Shown piece by piece: positions 10,674 to 22,237 of a stretch of 64,000 nucleotides of DNA. Both the position numbers and the translations under genes were made by a program. How positions within the stretch are numbered: position 1 is the first letter of the stretch; each line of letters starts with the position of its first letter. The notes below the pieces were generated by a model, which saw only the letters and a list, made by a program, of their open reading frames with translations, did not search any database and had not been told where the DNA came from. Location of the stretch: positions 927,164 to 991,163 of the forward strand of contig NOKP01000019.1 of NCBI GenBank assembly GCA_002682825.1, given 5' to 3'. The DNA is from Neonectria sp. B-13. Lineage: Eukaryota > Ascomycota > Sordariomycetes > Hypocreales > Nectriaceae.

Positions 10674-12224
10674 TTTGCTAGATTCTTCTTGGCTAAACTA
10701 CTGCTGTTTCTAGCAAATGCGCGCAGCAATGGATAAAGAGACGTAGCTCTTCATTCCATATGTCAGGTGATGATGATGATAGTTGCTGTAAGTGATGCCG
10801 ACAGACACCAGCTCGCGGAGAAGTGCAGTAAGTTGGGCATATATGAACAAGGCCTGTTCAACTTCACCGCCGACGAGAAGTACACATAGACTTCGACTGG
10901 ATCCGGCCGAATGTACCCGATGACGTGGTTGATGCAATTTATGAAGGCTTTGTGACAGTGATGGACAAGTTTCTTAGACAAAAGGCTAGCTTCGAATTTG
11001 TTGAAGTTTTGTGAGCCTATTAGGACCGCGCCAGATTTGTTCCACTGATCGTTGCCAAGTCGATTTATTGCAACAGAGGTCTCGTTGATGATTCTGTATT
11101 ACAGAAGCTTTCGAGATCAGCGTCGGCCTTCTCTTTGACAAGTTAATTCCTCTCATACATTTCTAGGCCTCTAGAACTCTCTTTAGATTATATACTTCTT
11201 GTAGTAAGTTATCTTTCCCCTCGCTTTTCTTTTTAAATAAATTTCAACAATAACTCCCTGAATCAGTAAGGATACTACGACTTACTATTCATCCTAGCCC
11301 TCGCTCAGCAGCAACTCAGCCAAAGCGGCAAGAACTCAACTCTAGAAATTGAAATAGACTTCAGTATGCTTGAGCTTTTGTCTGAGTTATTTGGTATTGT
11401 GAAAAGTCATGTGTTTCATTTCTTGTCACCTAGACTAACGATGCATTTCTAGACACTGGGAGCATTGTAGATGTCATTAAAGCGTAACGGAGAAGTCTAT
11501 CTTTGAAATGTGGCTCCAGCATTGCGGCCTGATGTCATAAAACATAAGCACAATTGTACCTCCTCTTTCAGACGAATTGATTTGCCCTAACCTCTGGCTG
11601 ATACATTCCATATTGCTTCATTAAATTACAAAAGTTAACCTTGTACAACGCTGTAAGGACTCGACGGACGTAGCGGGACCAGCGCCGGGAGTTAATGGTT
11701 TGACCACAGGGCCAAAAGGGCCAAAAGCAAGGCACCCTACTCTTGGGCTGGTCATATCTCTCACAATAGGTGGTCGCCTACCAACAGTAGTTGATGGCCA
11801 GCCCACTGAGGCTCACCACTCAGCACCGTACCTGCGTTATGTGAAGACTGCCGTAGACATCCTAGATTCACCATCACTACCATACGGAGAGGTAGTCGGT
11901 TCAACTAAAATGATATGAAGGCTCATTACAGTTCAGGCTTAAACCCGTAGTCCATACATAATCAGTGACCCAGAATAAGCTAGTTGTTCTCCAAAGCGAT
12001 CTCCAATCTCTCGTCAATCGATGCCGCTACCACAGCGATACGTTCCCACCAAATGGCGGCAGTCACCTAGAATCAAGAGCAATATTCATATCGACAAACG
12101 ACAGCCGCAAGGCCTCTCCCGAGGGAGAACTCATTGCAGAAATTAAGCTGCATACAAGCGTGAATCAGAGAATCAAATAACCTGACGTTCTTGTTCCTGC
12201 GGGAACATACGTAAGCTTAGCTAC
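10674..12224. other. Intergenic, nothing firm
   Basis: About 1.5 kb of AT-rich DNA. On the minus strand a frame stays open from roughly 11095 to 10763 but shows no recognisable domain and no clear start or splice sites. The other frames are short. Confidence 0.4.
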
Positions 12225-13211
12225 CTAACAGGCAGAGCCGTCCATCTGATCCCCGTCTTTCAGTTCCCCAGTGTCATACTGTTGCAATGCTTGTCGGGAG
12301 AACAATAGGGACGGGTGATCATTGCGTAGGGTCTTCTCCTGAGCCGCAATCACGTCCCTGAGCAGTGCTACAGCCTTCCTCAACTGGCCGTCATCGCCGT
12401 ACATGACTGCCAGCTTCTGCTTGGAGAATAGAACAGAAATATGGTCCCCAGGTAGCGTCATCGCCTTCTTTGCTACCAAGTCTTTTTGGAGCTCAATCGC
12501 CTTCTTCAATTGGCCGTTGTCTTGGTATGCTAAAGCCAGTGCCTGTCTCGTTTCTGTAACCGAGTGGTCCTCGGGTACTTTCTTCTCCTTCACAGCGACC
12601 ACATGCTCAAGGAGCTTAATAGCCTTCCTGAACTCCCCGTGGTCTCGATATGCCGACACAAGCCACATCTCGGATGCCAGTCGAGAGGAGTCATCTTCCG
12701 GCAAGATCTTCCGAGCTGCCACTACATCCTTAAGCAGTACAATTGCTTCCATCGTCTTGCCCGTCGCTTTGTATGCGAATGCGAGTTGCTCCATAGTCGC
12801 CAGTCGAGTCGGGTGGGATCGTGGCAGCGTCGCCTCAGCCCTCATCACACCATCCAGCATGGAAATCGCCTTTTCGAACTGTCCGTCTTCCTGGTATGCT
12901 TGTGTAAGTGCAAACCGGGACGCTAGCCGGTTGGTGCTCTTCTCTGGCAGTGTCTCCTCAGCAGCCACCACGGACTCCAGATGGGTAATTGCCTGCTTCA
13001 GTTGTCCATCCTCCTTGTATGCTTCCGCAAGATCGAACTGCAACTCCAGTGCGTGAGGGTACTTCTCTACCCTAGGATGCTTCCACGCGGCCTCCAGCAC
13101 GGAAATGGCTTTCTCGACATCTCCGTCGTCTAGGCATCGTCGCGCGCTTGCGTGCTGCTCCGCTAGTTGCGAAAGCATGTCCTGCTGATCCAGCGCCATG
13201 GCCTCTTGCAT
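12225..13211 (-). CDS. TPR-repeat protein without an NTPase domain
   Basis: A 328-residue frame made almost entirely of about seven tetratricopeptide-like units of 39-42 residues. Each has the pattern (D/E)-x-G-(Q/E)-x-x-K-A-(I/V), then a second helix ending A-x-A-Y. The 42-residue spacing is that of kinesin-light-chain-type TPRs that end many fungal NLRs, but no P-loop or N-terminal effector is found beside it. TPRs are protein-binding superhelices. The start at 13211 is uncertain. An upstream frame (13325-13240) could be a first exon, but the candidate intron would be only 37 nt, too short for normal splicing. It could be a stand-alone TPR protein or the surviving end of an NLR. The units are more diverged than those of the NLR at 14-17.5 kb, so it is not a recent copy of it. 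Confidence 0.75.
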   Translation of the reverse strand: MQEAMALDQQDMLSQLAEQHASARRCLDDGDVEKAISVLEAAWKHPRVEKYPHALELQFDLAEAYKEDGQLKQAITHLESVVAAEETLPEKSTNRLASRFALTQAYQEDGQFEKAISMLDGVMRAEATLPRSHPTRLATMEQLAFAYKATGKTMEAIVLLKDVVAARKILPEDDSSRLASEMWLVSAYRDHGEFRKAIKLLEHVVAVKEKKVPEDHSVTETRQALALAYQDNGQLKKAIELQKDLVAKKAMTLPGDHISVLFSKQKLAVMYGDDGQLRKAVALLRDVIAAQEKTLRNDHPSLLFSRQALQQYDTGELKDGDQMDGSAC

Positions 13212-14124
13212 AGCGACTTACTGGTGTATTCGAGCCTTCGTAGGAGGTTTGGGTTGATATCGATTCCTGTGGCATAGTTGACTGTCTTAAATAATTGGCT
13301 TGAGATACGAGTCTTGAACTTGGTGTCACCTTGTCAGAGCGGTGAATGGGTAAATACCGGGAAGTCCCTGCCCGCAGTCTTGAATCAGTGTTTTAGGTAG
13401 ATTATTCATCATCTTAGAAAGCACAAGTACTGCTATTGATGATGCACCTGCTCTGCTGAACAAAGTGAATTGGAACTAGCCATAGGTGTTCTCTCAACAC
13501 TGTCCTCTCTCTTTAACGGCTTATGAATCAAACTCAGGGATATTTTTAGAGATAGAAGAGACTTGTCGAATAGGTTGCGTGGCACTCTTATGACTTAGAT
13601 CGTATGTGTATTATGTGTGTGTTCTCTGTGTCCCCCGGGTTCCGGACCATGAGTCAAGATTGCGATACATAGAAGTGACAGCCTTCCTCTTTGGGCTCCA
13701 CTCGGTGAGCGTTAAGCCGGTTCAACATGATCTCCCTTGGAGTCACTCTATGCATGTTCCAATCTAATATGTGTCTGTGTTAAGTGCAATGTCTCTTGCA
13801 AGTTCAAGTGCAAATAATCATTTCAATCTGAGTTGAATGTATAGGCTTCTACAGGCCTCTGCAGATTATTGATTCACTAAACCGCGTTTTGAAGAACTGA
13901 TTACAGAGTTGACAATGAACCATTCGGGAGCGGGTATCTGCGATATCTGCTCTCCCCAAATCTGACCATTGAAGAAGGAATGCTCCTTTACAAGCACCTT
14001 ATCCGTCAACTCAGTCACCAGGGCAGATGTGCAGGATATCATTTGAATTAGTTTAACTGTCAGATAGTCTCACGCACGCCACATGCCCCCTGGGAGGCTG
14101 GAGTGCCTCGCGCTCCCTTTAGCG
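13212..14124. other. Intergenic, no gene seen
   Basis: About 0.9 kb between the TPR gene and the downstream end of the SesB-type NLR. No supportable frame or repeat. Confidence 0.5.
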
Positions 14125-17100
14125 TTAAACATTCAGCTCCAGCGTCTGCCGATGCATCTTCTCTGCCTCCTCATAATTCCCTTGATGCCGAAGAGTCTCT
14201 GCCAGGTTGTTCATGCTCTCAAGTGTATCAGGATGCTCCTTGCCAAGCACTTTTTCCCTTAGCTTCAGTGTCTGCTGATGCATCTGCTCTGCCTCCTCAT
14301 ACTTCCCTTGATGCCGAAGAGCCTCTGCTAGGTTGTTCATGCTATTGAGTGTGTTAGGATGCTCCTTGCTAAGTACCTTCTCTGTCAGCTTTAGCGTCTG
14401 TCTATGCATCTGCTCTGCCTCCTTGTACTTCCCCTGATGCTGAAGAGTCTCTGCTAAGTTGTTCATGCTGCCAAGTGTATCACAATGCTCCTTGCCAAGT
14501 ACCTTCTCTTTTAGCTCCAGCGTCTGCTGAATCATCTGCTCTGCCTCCTTATACCTCCCCTGATCACAAAGAGCCCCTGCCAGATTGTTCATGATGCCAA
14601 GTGTCTGAGGATGCTCCTTCCCAAGCGCTTTCTCCATCAGCTCTAGCGTTTGTCGATGCATCTGCTCCACCTCCTTATACTTCCCTTGATGCTGAAGAGC
14701 CTCTGCCAGGTTGTTCATGCTCTCAAGTGTATTAGGATGCCTCTTGCCAAGCACCTTTTCCCTTAGCTTCAGTGTCTGCCGATGTATCTGCTCTGCCTCC
14801 TCGTACTTCCCCTGGCGATAAAGCCCATTTGCTAGATTGTTCATACTGTTAAAAGTAGACCGATGCTCCTTGCCAAATACCTTCTCCTTTAGCTTTAGCG
14901 TCTGTCGGTTTATCTCCTCTGCCTCCTTGTACTTCCCCTGGCTATTAAGGGCAATTGCTAGGTTACTCATACTTTTAAGTATGGATGGATGCTCCTTGCC
15001 AAGCACCATCGTCTTTAGCTCTAGCGCCTGTTGATGCATCTGCTCTGCCTCCTCATACTTTCCCTGGCTGGTAAACACAGCTGCTAGGTTGTTCATACAG
15101 CGAAGCGTAAACTGATGCTCTTTGCCAAATACCTTCTTCCTCATCTTCAGCGACTGTCGATACATCTTCTCTGCGTCATCATAATTCCCTAGCCTAGAAA
15201 AGCCCCTTGCGACGTCAGAAACAAGCACTAACTTGACTTCTTCATTATCGCAGTCCTGTCTAGACTCCAATGCACTCCGCACATGTGGCATATACTCCAT
15301 CCACGTTTCTCGGTTCTCGTGCTCCGGAAACGGAAACATTTCCTGAAGTCTCTGTATCACGCATGTGTAGATCTCCCGTGCCTGCCCCTCTTTGTCTAGC
15401 CAGTTCCGCATCGCTAGCCGAATGAGTCGGTGTATATCGAAGGACTTTCCCTCTTCCCGCTCCGTAATGAATGCGTATCCCTTGAGTGTGCCAATTGCCT
15501 CATCCGCCTCTAGCTCACTGTCCGTTGATGGTAGTAGAGATCTAGGAATGTCTCGCTCCGCCAGGAAACATATGAACCTCAGATACTCCCCAGCTCGGGG
15601 ACTGTCTCTTGAGATATGCTTAAACGAGATAAGCCAAGTAGTTGTAATCGGATTCCTCATGCTCTTGTACCGGCCACGGTCCTCAAAGTCTCTGCTAAGC
15701 AAATCCACTAATACCCTGTCACTCGACTGGCAATGCTCGAGATATCTTGTCGTCGTCATTCCCGTCCTGGATATATATACTGACGCCTGCTTGATAGCTA
15801 AAGGAAGATCATCAAGGAAATCAAGCAGCCTACATGTGCTTGCCTCGTCCCGCGTCTGACTATATTTTAATTGTGCCTGTAACATCTCGGTGGCTTCTTC
15901 TCTGCTCATTTTGGTTGTCTCAATGATGCTCCTTTGGTGAACATCTAATCGCACCGCGACCTCGTGTGTCCGCGTCGTGAATAGGATAGAGCCGCTCCCG
16001 CTAATCGGAAGATAATCGGAGAGCCTTGCCGGCCCAAACAGCAGCTCGATGTCATCGGCATTATCGATAACGAGGAGCCACTGGCCGGCATCTTCGTGGC
16101 TGAGGGCAGCCTGAACGAGGGTCTTCACGTCTGCCTTATCCTCGTCAATCCCTGCCACCCGGAGCAGTCGGCCGATCTGACGGTAGGCATTCTCAAAGGT
16201 GGCGGCATCGACAGTGGGAACCCAGAAGACAGAGCAGTGCGGGTATTTGTCGCGGACACGGAACGCAGCCTCGAGGGCGATCTGAGTCTTGCCGACTCCG
16301 CCAAGACCCTCGAGGGCGGTCATCTGGCAGTCGTCCTTGCAGGCTGTAGGTGGGATCATCTCAAGCAAGCGACGCAGGATCTCTTCGCGTCCGACGAAGC
16401 CTGGGTTCCGTCCAAGAGGTACCATCCAATAATGATGGGAGACTTAAAGCCATCAGTACCGCTTCATGATACCATGCAGTTGACTTACAGTTCGTCCGAA
16501 GCTCCAATACATTCCTCCATGTGCTGCACATCTTCGAGATGCTTTCGGAGACCATTAAGAAAGACCGGTCTCGTGGACCACAAAACTTGTTCAGCTTCAA
16601 GTGGTCGGTCTGGAGCGAGAAACGATCCGAGGTAGAGACACAAGCGGATTCCTCCGGGACAACCTGTAGCTTCGTTAGATGCCTGTCACCAACCCCTTCT
16701 GGCCTGAGTGTATACCATTCCTCGAAACACTCCCGGAAGCCCAAACCGCCTTCCGTAATCGGTTTCATACAGCTCAAAGAAACAACACATCGGTATCGAT
16801 ATCGACCGTTGCAGCCGGGAGAACTCATGTAGCTTGTCCCTCAAGGTCTGATCGTCGTAACTCAAGTCCTGGATGATGCCGCGGTGAGAGCCGGCCCAGA
16901 GCGTGAGCCTCGCAGCGATATTGATTATGGTGTGCATTTTTGTGCCCCTAAAGGGTGACCCTAGGGCAATCAAGCCGACGGTACGTGCAGGGAGATATCG
17001 AAATTCGTCCTCCCGATCCGCGTATAAGAGACCCTGTTCAAGATACTCGATCAACACTAGCAGAGGACGCGGCAAAATTCCATCGAAAACTCACATGCTG

Positions 17101-17547
17101 GATAACGAGACCTCCAAGGCTATGCCCGACGAAAACAACCGGACGGTCTCGCATCCCGTCACGAAAGATGTGCAGATTGTGGACAAGGTCCTCACCGCAG
17201 AGCTGAAGCCGGGTCTTCGGAGCATTCGAGTGCCATCTCGAGTCGTAGTTGTAGATTATTATCCTCGAATTCGGGACGACAGCAGGCAGCATGTGCGGAT
17301 CTTTGAGCCAGTTCACAGATGAGCCAGGCCTAGTCTTGTCCCGCCAGGTCCATGACCAATCCACGTTGGAGCCGAGACCGTGCACGGCGATGATGCTACC
17401 AATTTACCATTAGATGGACTCTAGTGCGGGCATGGGGTCTCAAAAAACCTACTCCACTTCGGCTGATTCATTGGATGCATCGTTCGGACCAGGATATAGA
17501 ACTTCGAACGGCGGCCGGTTCTGAAGAGTCTCGATAAGTGTCAGCAT
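14125..17547 (-). CDS. NLR/STAND protein: SesB-like esterase, NB-ARC, TPR repeats
   Basis: Exons 17453-17547, 17095-17395, 16716-17033, 16489-16663 and 14125-16442 join in phase through four GT-AG introns of 46-61 nt and give 1068 residues. Residues 1-295 form an alpha/beta-hydrolase with nucleophile motif GHSLGG (Ser 124), preceded by IIAVHGLGSN and followed by the NKFCGP block typical of SesB-like domains. The NB-ARC domain follows: entry VPLGRNPGFVGRE, P-loop GGVGKT (344-349), Walker B WLLVIDNADD, sensor ILFTTR. Residues 714-1068 are eight and a half 42-residue TPRs. Such proteins are thought to sense a ligand with the repeats, oligomerise through NB-ARC and trigger the N-terminal effector, often in heterokaryon incompatibility or defence. 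No stop or frameshift is seen. The start is either 17547 or the in-frame ATG at 17634. Confidence 0.88.
14128..15192 (-). repeat. Tandem 126-bp TPR-coding repeats of the SesB-type NLR
   Basis: Eight full 42-codon units and a 19-codon half unit are arranged head to tail. Blocks such as QGKYEEAEQMH and GKEHPNTL recur with few changes, and the DNA repeats are similarly close. Near-identical repeats at the sensing end of a STAND protein indicate recent copy exchange within the array. The gene stops in the middle of the ninth unit. Confidence 0.9.
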
Positions 17548-17634
17548 GCCAGCTCGTCTCCCCGGCCGGTCTGACCTGCACTCACAACTCCCTCTTCCAA
17601 CGGTGACCCTTTTGAGGCCCGATCTCTGAGCCAT

Positions 17635-18592
17635 AAATGGGCAAGAATGGCGACGACAACTAAGGAAACAAGTTGAGTAGAAATGGGCAAATCCATAATT
17701 CCCAATGGCCGATGGTGCGTGGGAATCCAGGTGCGGGGTATCTAAGTTAATGCTGATGATAGCAGCAAGTTGAGGAGAGTTATCTAAGCATGGGCCTTGG
17801 CACGTGCCCACTTGGCAGGGCCTATCAGAGACACGGAATATCAGTTAGTACGCGTCAACTGTCCAGCCTCCTGGAAACCATCCATGGATATCCCAATACT
17901 ATTCATTTTATGTACAAGATTGAAACAACCCTTGCCTATCGCTTGTCCTTTCACCGTCGGAGTTTCCGCCTATGTCAATTTCCAGACTGGGCCGTTCGCG
18001 GAGCGCATATCGATTTCCATTGAGTAAGCCGTCGTCTATGTGGATGTCGTGCTTCCCTCGCTTGAACTCCCATGCTCCTTCATCTGCGCGACAAGGTCAG
18101 TTCCCTGATCAAGGCGCCAAGTGTCTAGTATTCTTATTGCTAACTGTTGAATTCAAGAGTATATTTTTCAAGTCATATCAATGTTGATCAAGAGCCCTGT
18201 ACAAACTCGTCTAGCCGGCTATCGATCATACAGGATTCCTTCTGCTACCGATTAACTATCAGACAAGGGCCTGGTTCCACTGCCAGAGCCGGCTCCAATC
18301 ATCGCATACATTCAGGTATCGGGCCGATTGCAGCAGCAAGAAAAGATAAGAAGTGGTGCGATCTACAAACTGCAAGCCCTTTCGGTTCGTCCGACATTGG
18401 TCTCCCCCGCTGTAATCCCCGCACTTGCTATGACTGTAACGTCTCACTGGATAGACGATGGCCAAAGATCGGGCGTCAGAACATTCCCCGAAACTGAGGA
18501 TATAAAGATAAAGAACCTTAAATATAAAGAAGCAACGGCCTCAATCTAGAAAGCCTTGCCACGAGGAACCTATCACCAACAACAACAGAAAA
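17635..18592. promoter_or_regulatory. Divergent promoter region between the NLR and the permease
   Basis: About 0.95 kb separates the NLR start (- strand) and the permease start (+ strand), so both promoters must lie here. The leader before 18593 is A-rich (accaacaacaacagaaaa), typical of fungal 5' leaders. Frames in this region have no recognisable product. Confidence 0.4.
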
Positions 18593-20260
18593 ATGATATC
18601 CAAGAGCCAGCCGGGGCCTCAACTTGAGGCCCAGCCACAGGAACATCCCCACCATGCTGACAATGACATGGCCAAGCGTGTACTAAGGAAAATTGACCGT
18701 CATCTTATCCCTGTGTTATTCATCACCTACATGTTCAATTTCATGGATAAGACTATCCTGTCCAGCGCTTCAGTGTTTGGCCTACGAGAGGACACCGTGA
18801 GTTTCTTTCCTATGTGAAACTAGCTTCCCTACTAACCATCTGCAAAATATTAGAAACTCGTAGGCCAGGACTACAGTTGGGTCTCCAGCATCTTCTACTT
18901 CGGCTACTTCGCCTGGACGTATCCAACCTCGCTGCTCATCGCCCGGCTTCCAGTGGCCTCATACATGACAGCAAACACCGGTTTCTGGGGCATCGTCGTC
19001 GCCATCACGGCGGCCTGTTCCAACTATGGCGGCCTGTTGACGGTGCGTTTCCTGCTTGGCATGGCAGAGGCCACTATCACGCCTACGTTCATGTTTCTCA
19101 CGTCGACGTGGTATACGCGTGATGAGATGCCGACGAGAACGGGCATATGGTTTGCTGGAAACTCCATCGGTGGGCTAGTCGCCAGTCTTCTGGCGTTTGG
19201 TGTTGGGCATATTAATGATAATGTCGGCGCCTGGAGGTGGATGTATATTATCCTTGGCGTCCTCACGTTCCTGTGGACCCTAGTTATTTGGTACTTTCTC
19301 CCCAACACCATTTCCTCGGCGCGCTTCCTCTCACCCGAGGAGAGACAGTTTGCTGGTGATCGTGTGGTCATTGCCGGCACCGGTCGCACCGAGGAGTCAC
19401 ATTGGCGGTGGGACCAGTTCAAGGTGAGCGATGCTATCCCTCTTTTCGGCAGCTATATCCTATGGGCATACATTAACTGAGACTAGGAAGCCCTGATGGA
19501 TCCCAAAACGTGGCTGGTCTTTGGCATCGAACTTGTGCAGAGCATCCCCAACAGCGGCACCCAAAATTTTGCAAACATTGTCATCAAATCATTCAACTTC
19601 ACCAGTCTGCAGTCAACGCTCATCAACATCCCATACTCGATCTTGGCTGCTTTGGTCATCTTTGGCACCGGCTGGCTCGCCGGGCGATTCCCCAAAATGA
19701 ACTGCATCCTCATCGTTTGCGTAGTGATCCCCTGCATCGTCGGGTCTGCAGTCATCTACTCCCGCGATGATATTCCCTCACACGGCGTACACTTGTTCGC
19801 CTACTTCCTCCTCTGCACCGGCCCGGCCGTCATGCCTCTGGCGCTGTCACTGGTGCAGGCAAACTGCCGAGGCGTGACCAAGAAGATGACCATGTCGGCG
19901 CTGCTCTTCATCGCCTACTGCGCGGGCAACATTGCTGGCCCCCATTTCTTCAAGGCGTCTGAGGAGCCGACTTACAAGACGGCTTTTAAGACAATCATCA
20001 TTTGCTACGCCCTGGTTGCTGTCCTGGCCATGGTCCTGCGTGCCTACTTGCAGTGGATGAACTACAAGCGCGCCAAAGAGGAGGGTTTTGAGGGTTCTGC
20101 TAGTAGTTCTGGTGCCGTCGGCGGAGGCAAAGTGGATGCCGATGAGGCTAGACTTGGAAGAACTGACCTTGGTGATATGGTCGACCGAGTCGAGCTGCGT
20201 CCGGAGGATTATGAAGATGTGACGGACTGGAACATGTCAGGCTTCAGATACCGTCTGTAA
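18593..20260 (+). CDS. MFS transporter of the Dal5/allantoate permease (anion:cation symporter) family
   Basis: Exons 18593-18796, 18854-19423 and 19487-20260 join in phase and give 515 residues. The cytoplasmic N-terminus leads into the family signature RKIDRHLIPVLFITYMFNFMDK, whose opening RKIDRHLIP is typical of Dal5-like carriers. About twelve hydrophobic segments follow, with the loop MAEATITPTFMFLTSTWY and the TGIWFAGNSIGG helix. The C-terminal tail is hydrophilic. The family imports allantoate, nicotinate, pantothenate and other small carboxylates across the plasma membrane with protons. The exact substrate cannot be read from the sequence. The gene looks intact. It is divergent from the NLR and has no obvious metabolic partner next to it. 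Confidence 0.92.
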
Positions 20261-20523
20261 TGCGCGACTAAACATACAATCTCCCTTGCGGGACGAAAGA
20301 AGAAGAGGAAACAATCCAGGTCCCGTCTGTCGTTTGGAATTATATAGAAAAAGGCTACTTATCTGTTAAATAAAGGTCTTTTTATTTTCAGAGTTATCTT
20401 CTAGATTCAAATATAGATGGTTTAAAAGTATGTATTTTATTGCTTTTAGTGTCAAATTTTATTGTCAAATTTTAGTGTCAATTTGAAAGAGACAGACTTC
20501 TTTAGCATATTGTCAAAGTAGCT

Positions 20524-20573
20524 GCACTGCAATTCTAGCCTCTGCAGAGGAGGCTCTCCCTAAGCTCGGACCT
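20524..20573 (+). repeat. Dispersed 50-bp repeat, copy 1
   Basis: This 50-bp segment recurs in the same orientation at 23077-23126 with only two mismatches. It contains a small inverted repeat (agcctc ... gaggct). The copies flank a 2.5-kb block that carries the LovD-like gene. Their origin is unknown; remnants of a transposon end are one possibility. Confidence 0.85.
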
Positions 20574-21013
20574 GCTGGAGATAGCGTTTTCCCCGTCTTG
20601 CATTTTCAGCCGGTTCCGTTTTATCCTCACCACCGTTCTGACCGTTCTGACTCCCCGCACCGTTAAGCACAACGTAATTGCCCCGCGACCAAGTTGCCCC
20701 TCAACTTCTTGCGCGTAAGTCGGAGGTGCAGGGTAGGCATCTCGATTTCGTATCATCATTCATCAGCTCTCGACCTGTTTACCAATCCCGCGTCTTCTAC
20801 GCGCTCCTCAAAGCGAACTTCTGTTCCTAAGAAACTGGAAGTTGATTAATGCGAGTAGTGGGAACAATAGGCGACATTGTCATCATTGGGATCGAGACAC
20901 CAAGAAATAGGTGATTCGCGTTTACAGGACGCGGAGAGCGCTTGTATTGACACTCAAAATAAATAAACCAATTAACAGAACTCTTGTTGCATCCCATTTT
21001 ACCATGACAACCT

Positions 21014-22237
21014 CTACTTCTGCTGCTGCTTCTCCTTCCACGCGGCGTGCTTGCGGTAAATATCACGGCAGAACGTCTGCTTCAGGTCCGCCACGACGAC
21101 AACGTCAACTGGCAGCGCGGCCTGGACGGCGCCGACGCCGCAGAGGCCGTTCTTGCGATCGATGAACCAGGCGAGCGTCAGGCCGCCCCCCCAGGTCATT
21201 GTGAGCTCGCCATACCAGCCGTCGACTTCCTGCAGCGTCAGCAGGCCGCCCAGCCCGTAGCCCGCCTCGGCTCCGGCGTCGGTGCCGGCGCGGAAGAAGA
21301 CGCCCATCGGGGTGGCCAGCGCGGCTTGGTGTCCGGCCGTCGCTTCGGGGCTGAGGTGGTGCTGGAACATGGCGTCGACGGTGGCCGGCTTGAGCAGCTT
21401 ACCGTCGTTGGCCAGGAGCGAGTGCAGCACTTTGATGTAGTCGGCGCCAGGCATGAACAGCCCGTGGCCGCCAAAGTCGCCGCGGCTGCGCTTGTTCATG
21501 TCTGCGCTGCCGCCGAGCACCGCGCGGCCGAGGCCGTCCGGGTCATCGGGGTTGAGGTCGACCAGCCGGGCGCGGAGATCCTCGCGCGTCACCGGGTAGA
21601 ACTGGGCGTCGGTGATGCCAAGCGGTTCACAGATGCGCTGCCGCACGTGCTCGCCGAGTGAGTGTCCCGTCACCCGCTCCACCACCCGGCCGGCCCAGTC
21701 CAGGCCGGGTCCGTACATCCAGCTAGCGCCGGGCTGGAAGCCGAGCGGGTAGCGGAAGGCCTCCTCGACGCCCCGGCGCTGGCCTTCTTGCGGAACGTCG
21801 AACTTCCGCCGCCACTGGCCGATGTGCGGGTTGATAAAGTCGTAGATGAGGCCTGAGCTGTGCGTCAACAGCTGCTCCAGCGTGATGGGGCCGGCGGGCG
21901 GCGTCAGCAGCGGGGTTTCGCCGTCGTCGGAGAAGCCGGTGATGATCTGCTTGGCGGCCAGCTCTGGGGCCACCTCCGACAGATCGCCGGTCAGTGTCAA
22001 GCTGCCGTCGTCGACGCATTGCAGGGCGGCGATGGTTGCGATCAGCTTGGTGGCCGAGGCCAGATACAGCACGTCGTCGATGCGCTGAGGTCGTTTCTCG
22101 CCCGACAGCAGGGTGCGCTCCCCGATGGCCTTGTCATAGACGAAGCTGCCGTCGGCGTTGGTGGCGCAGAGGACGGCGCCGTTGATCTTGCCGGCGTCAA
22201 TGGCCGCCTGGAAGCTGGTTTCGATATCGTTGGTCAT
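21014..22237 (-). CDS. Serine beta-lactamase-like transesterase (LovD/EstB type)
   Basis: A single-exon product of 407 residues counted from the ATG at 22237. The frame runs on upstream to 22444, but that extension resembles 5' leader. Family features are all present: the SxxK motif S-A-T-K (61-64) with nucleophile Ser and base Lys, the Tyr motif MYGPGLD (Tyr 175) and a C-terminal WGGG block near the end. The class C beta-lactamase fold in fungi includes simple esterases and acyltransferases such as LovD, which moves an acyl chain onto a polyketide. No polyketide synthase lies in the window, so a biosynthetic role is not supported by context. The gene is noticeably richer in G and C than its flanks and lies between two copies of a 50-bp repeat. 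Confidence 0.88.
   Translation of the reverse strand: MTNDIETSFQAAIDAGKINGAVLCATNADGSFVYDKAIGERTLLSGEKRPQRIDDVLYLASATKLIATIAALQCVDDGSLTLTGDLSEVAPELAAKQIITGFSDDGETPLLTPPAGPITLEQLLTHSSGLIYDFINPHIGQWRRKFDVPQEGQRRGVEEAFRYPLGFQPGASWMYGPGLDWAGRVVERVTGHSLGEHVRQRICEPLGITDAQFYPVTREDLRARLVDLNPDDPDGLGRAVLGGSADMNKRSRGDFGGHGLFMPGADYIKVLHSLLANDGKLLKPATVDAMFQHHLSPEATAGHQAALATPMGVFFRAGTDAGAEAGYGLGGLLTLQEVDGWYGELTMTWGGGLTLAWFIDRKNGLCGVGAVQAALPVDVVVVADLKQTFCRDIYRKHAAWKEKQQQK

Noticed and set aside
10763..11095. An open minus-strand frame of about 110 codons
   Set aside because: No start, domain or splice context could be found. The frame runs through AT-rich intergenic DNA.
13205..13329. An extra first exon for the TPR gene joined by a 37-nt intron
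   Set aside because: The intron is too short for normal splicing and the exon shows no conserved sequence.
17034..17094. A shorter 38-nt intron ending at CTAG in the SesB-type NLR
   Set aside because: It gives an immediate TGA. The 61-nt intron ending GAACAG keeps the frame and the family sequence, so the gene is taken as intact.
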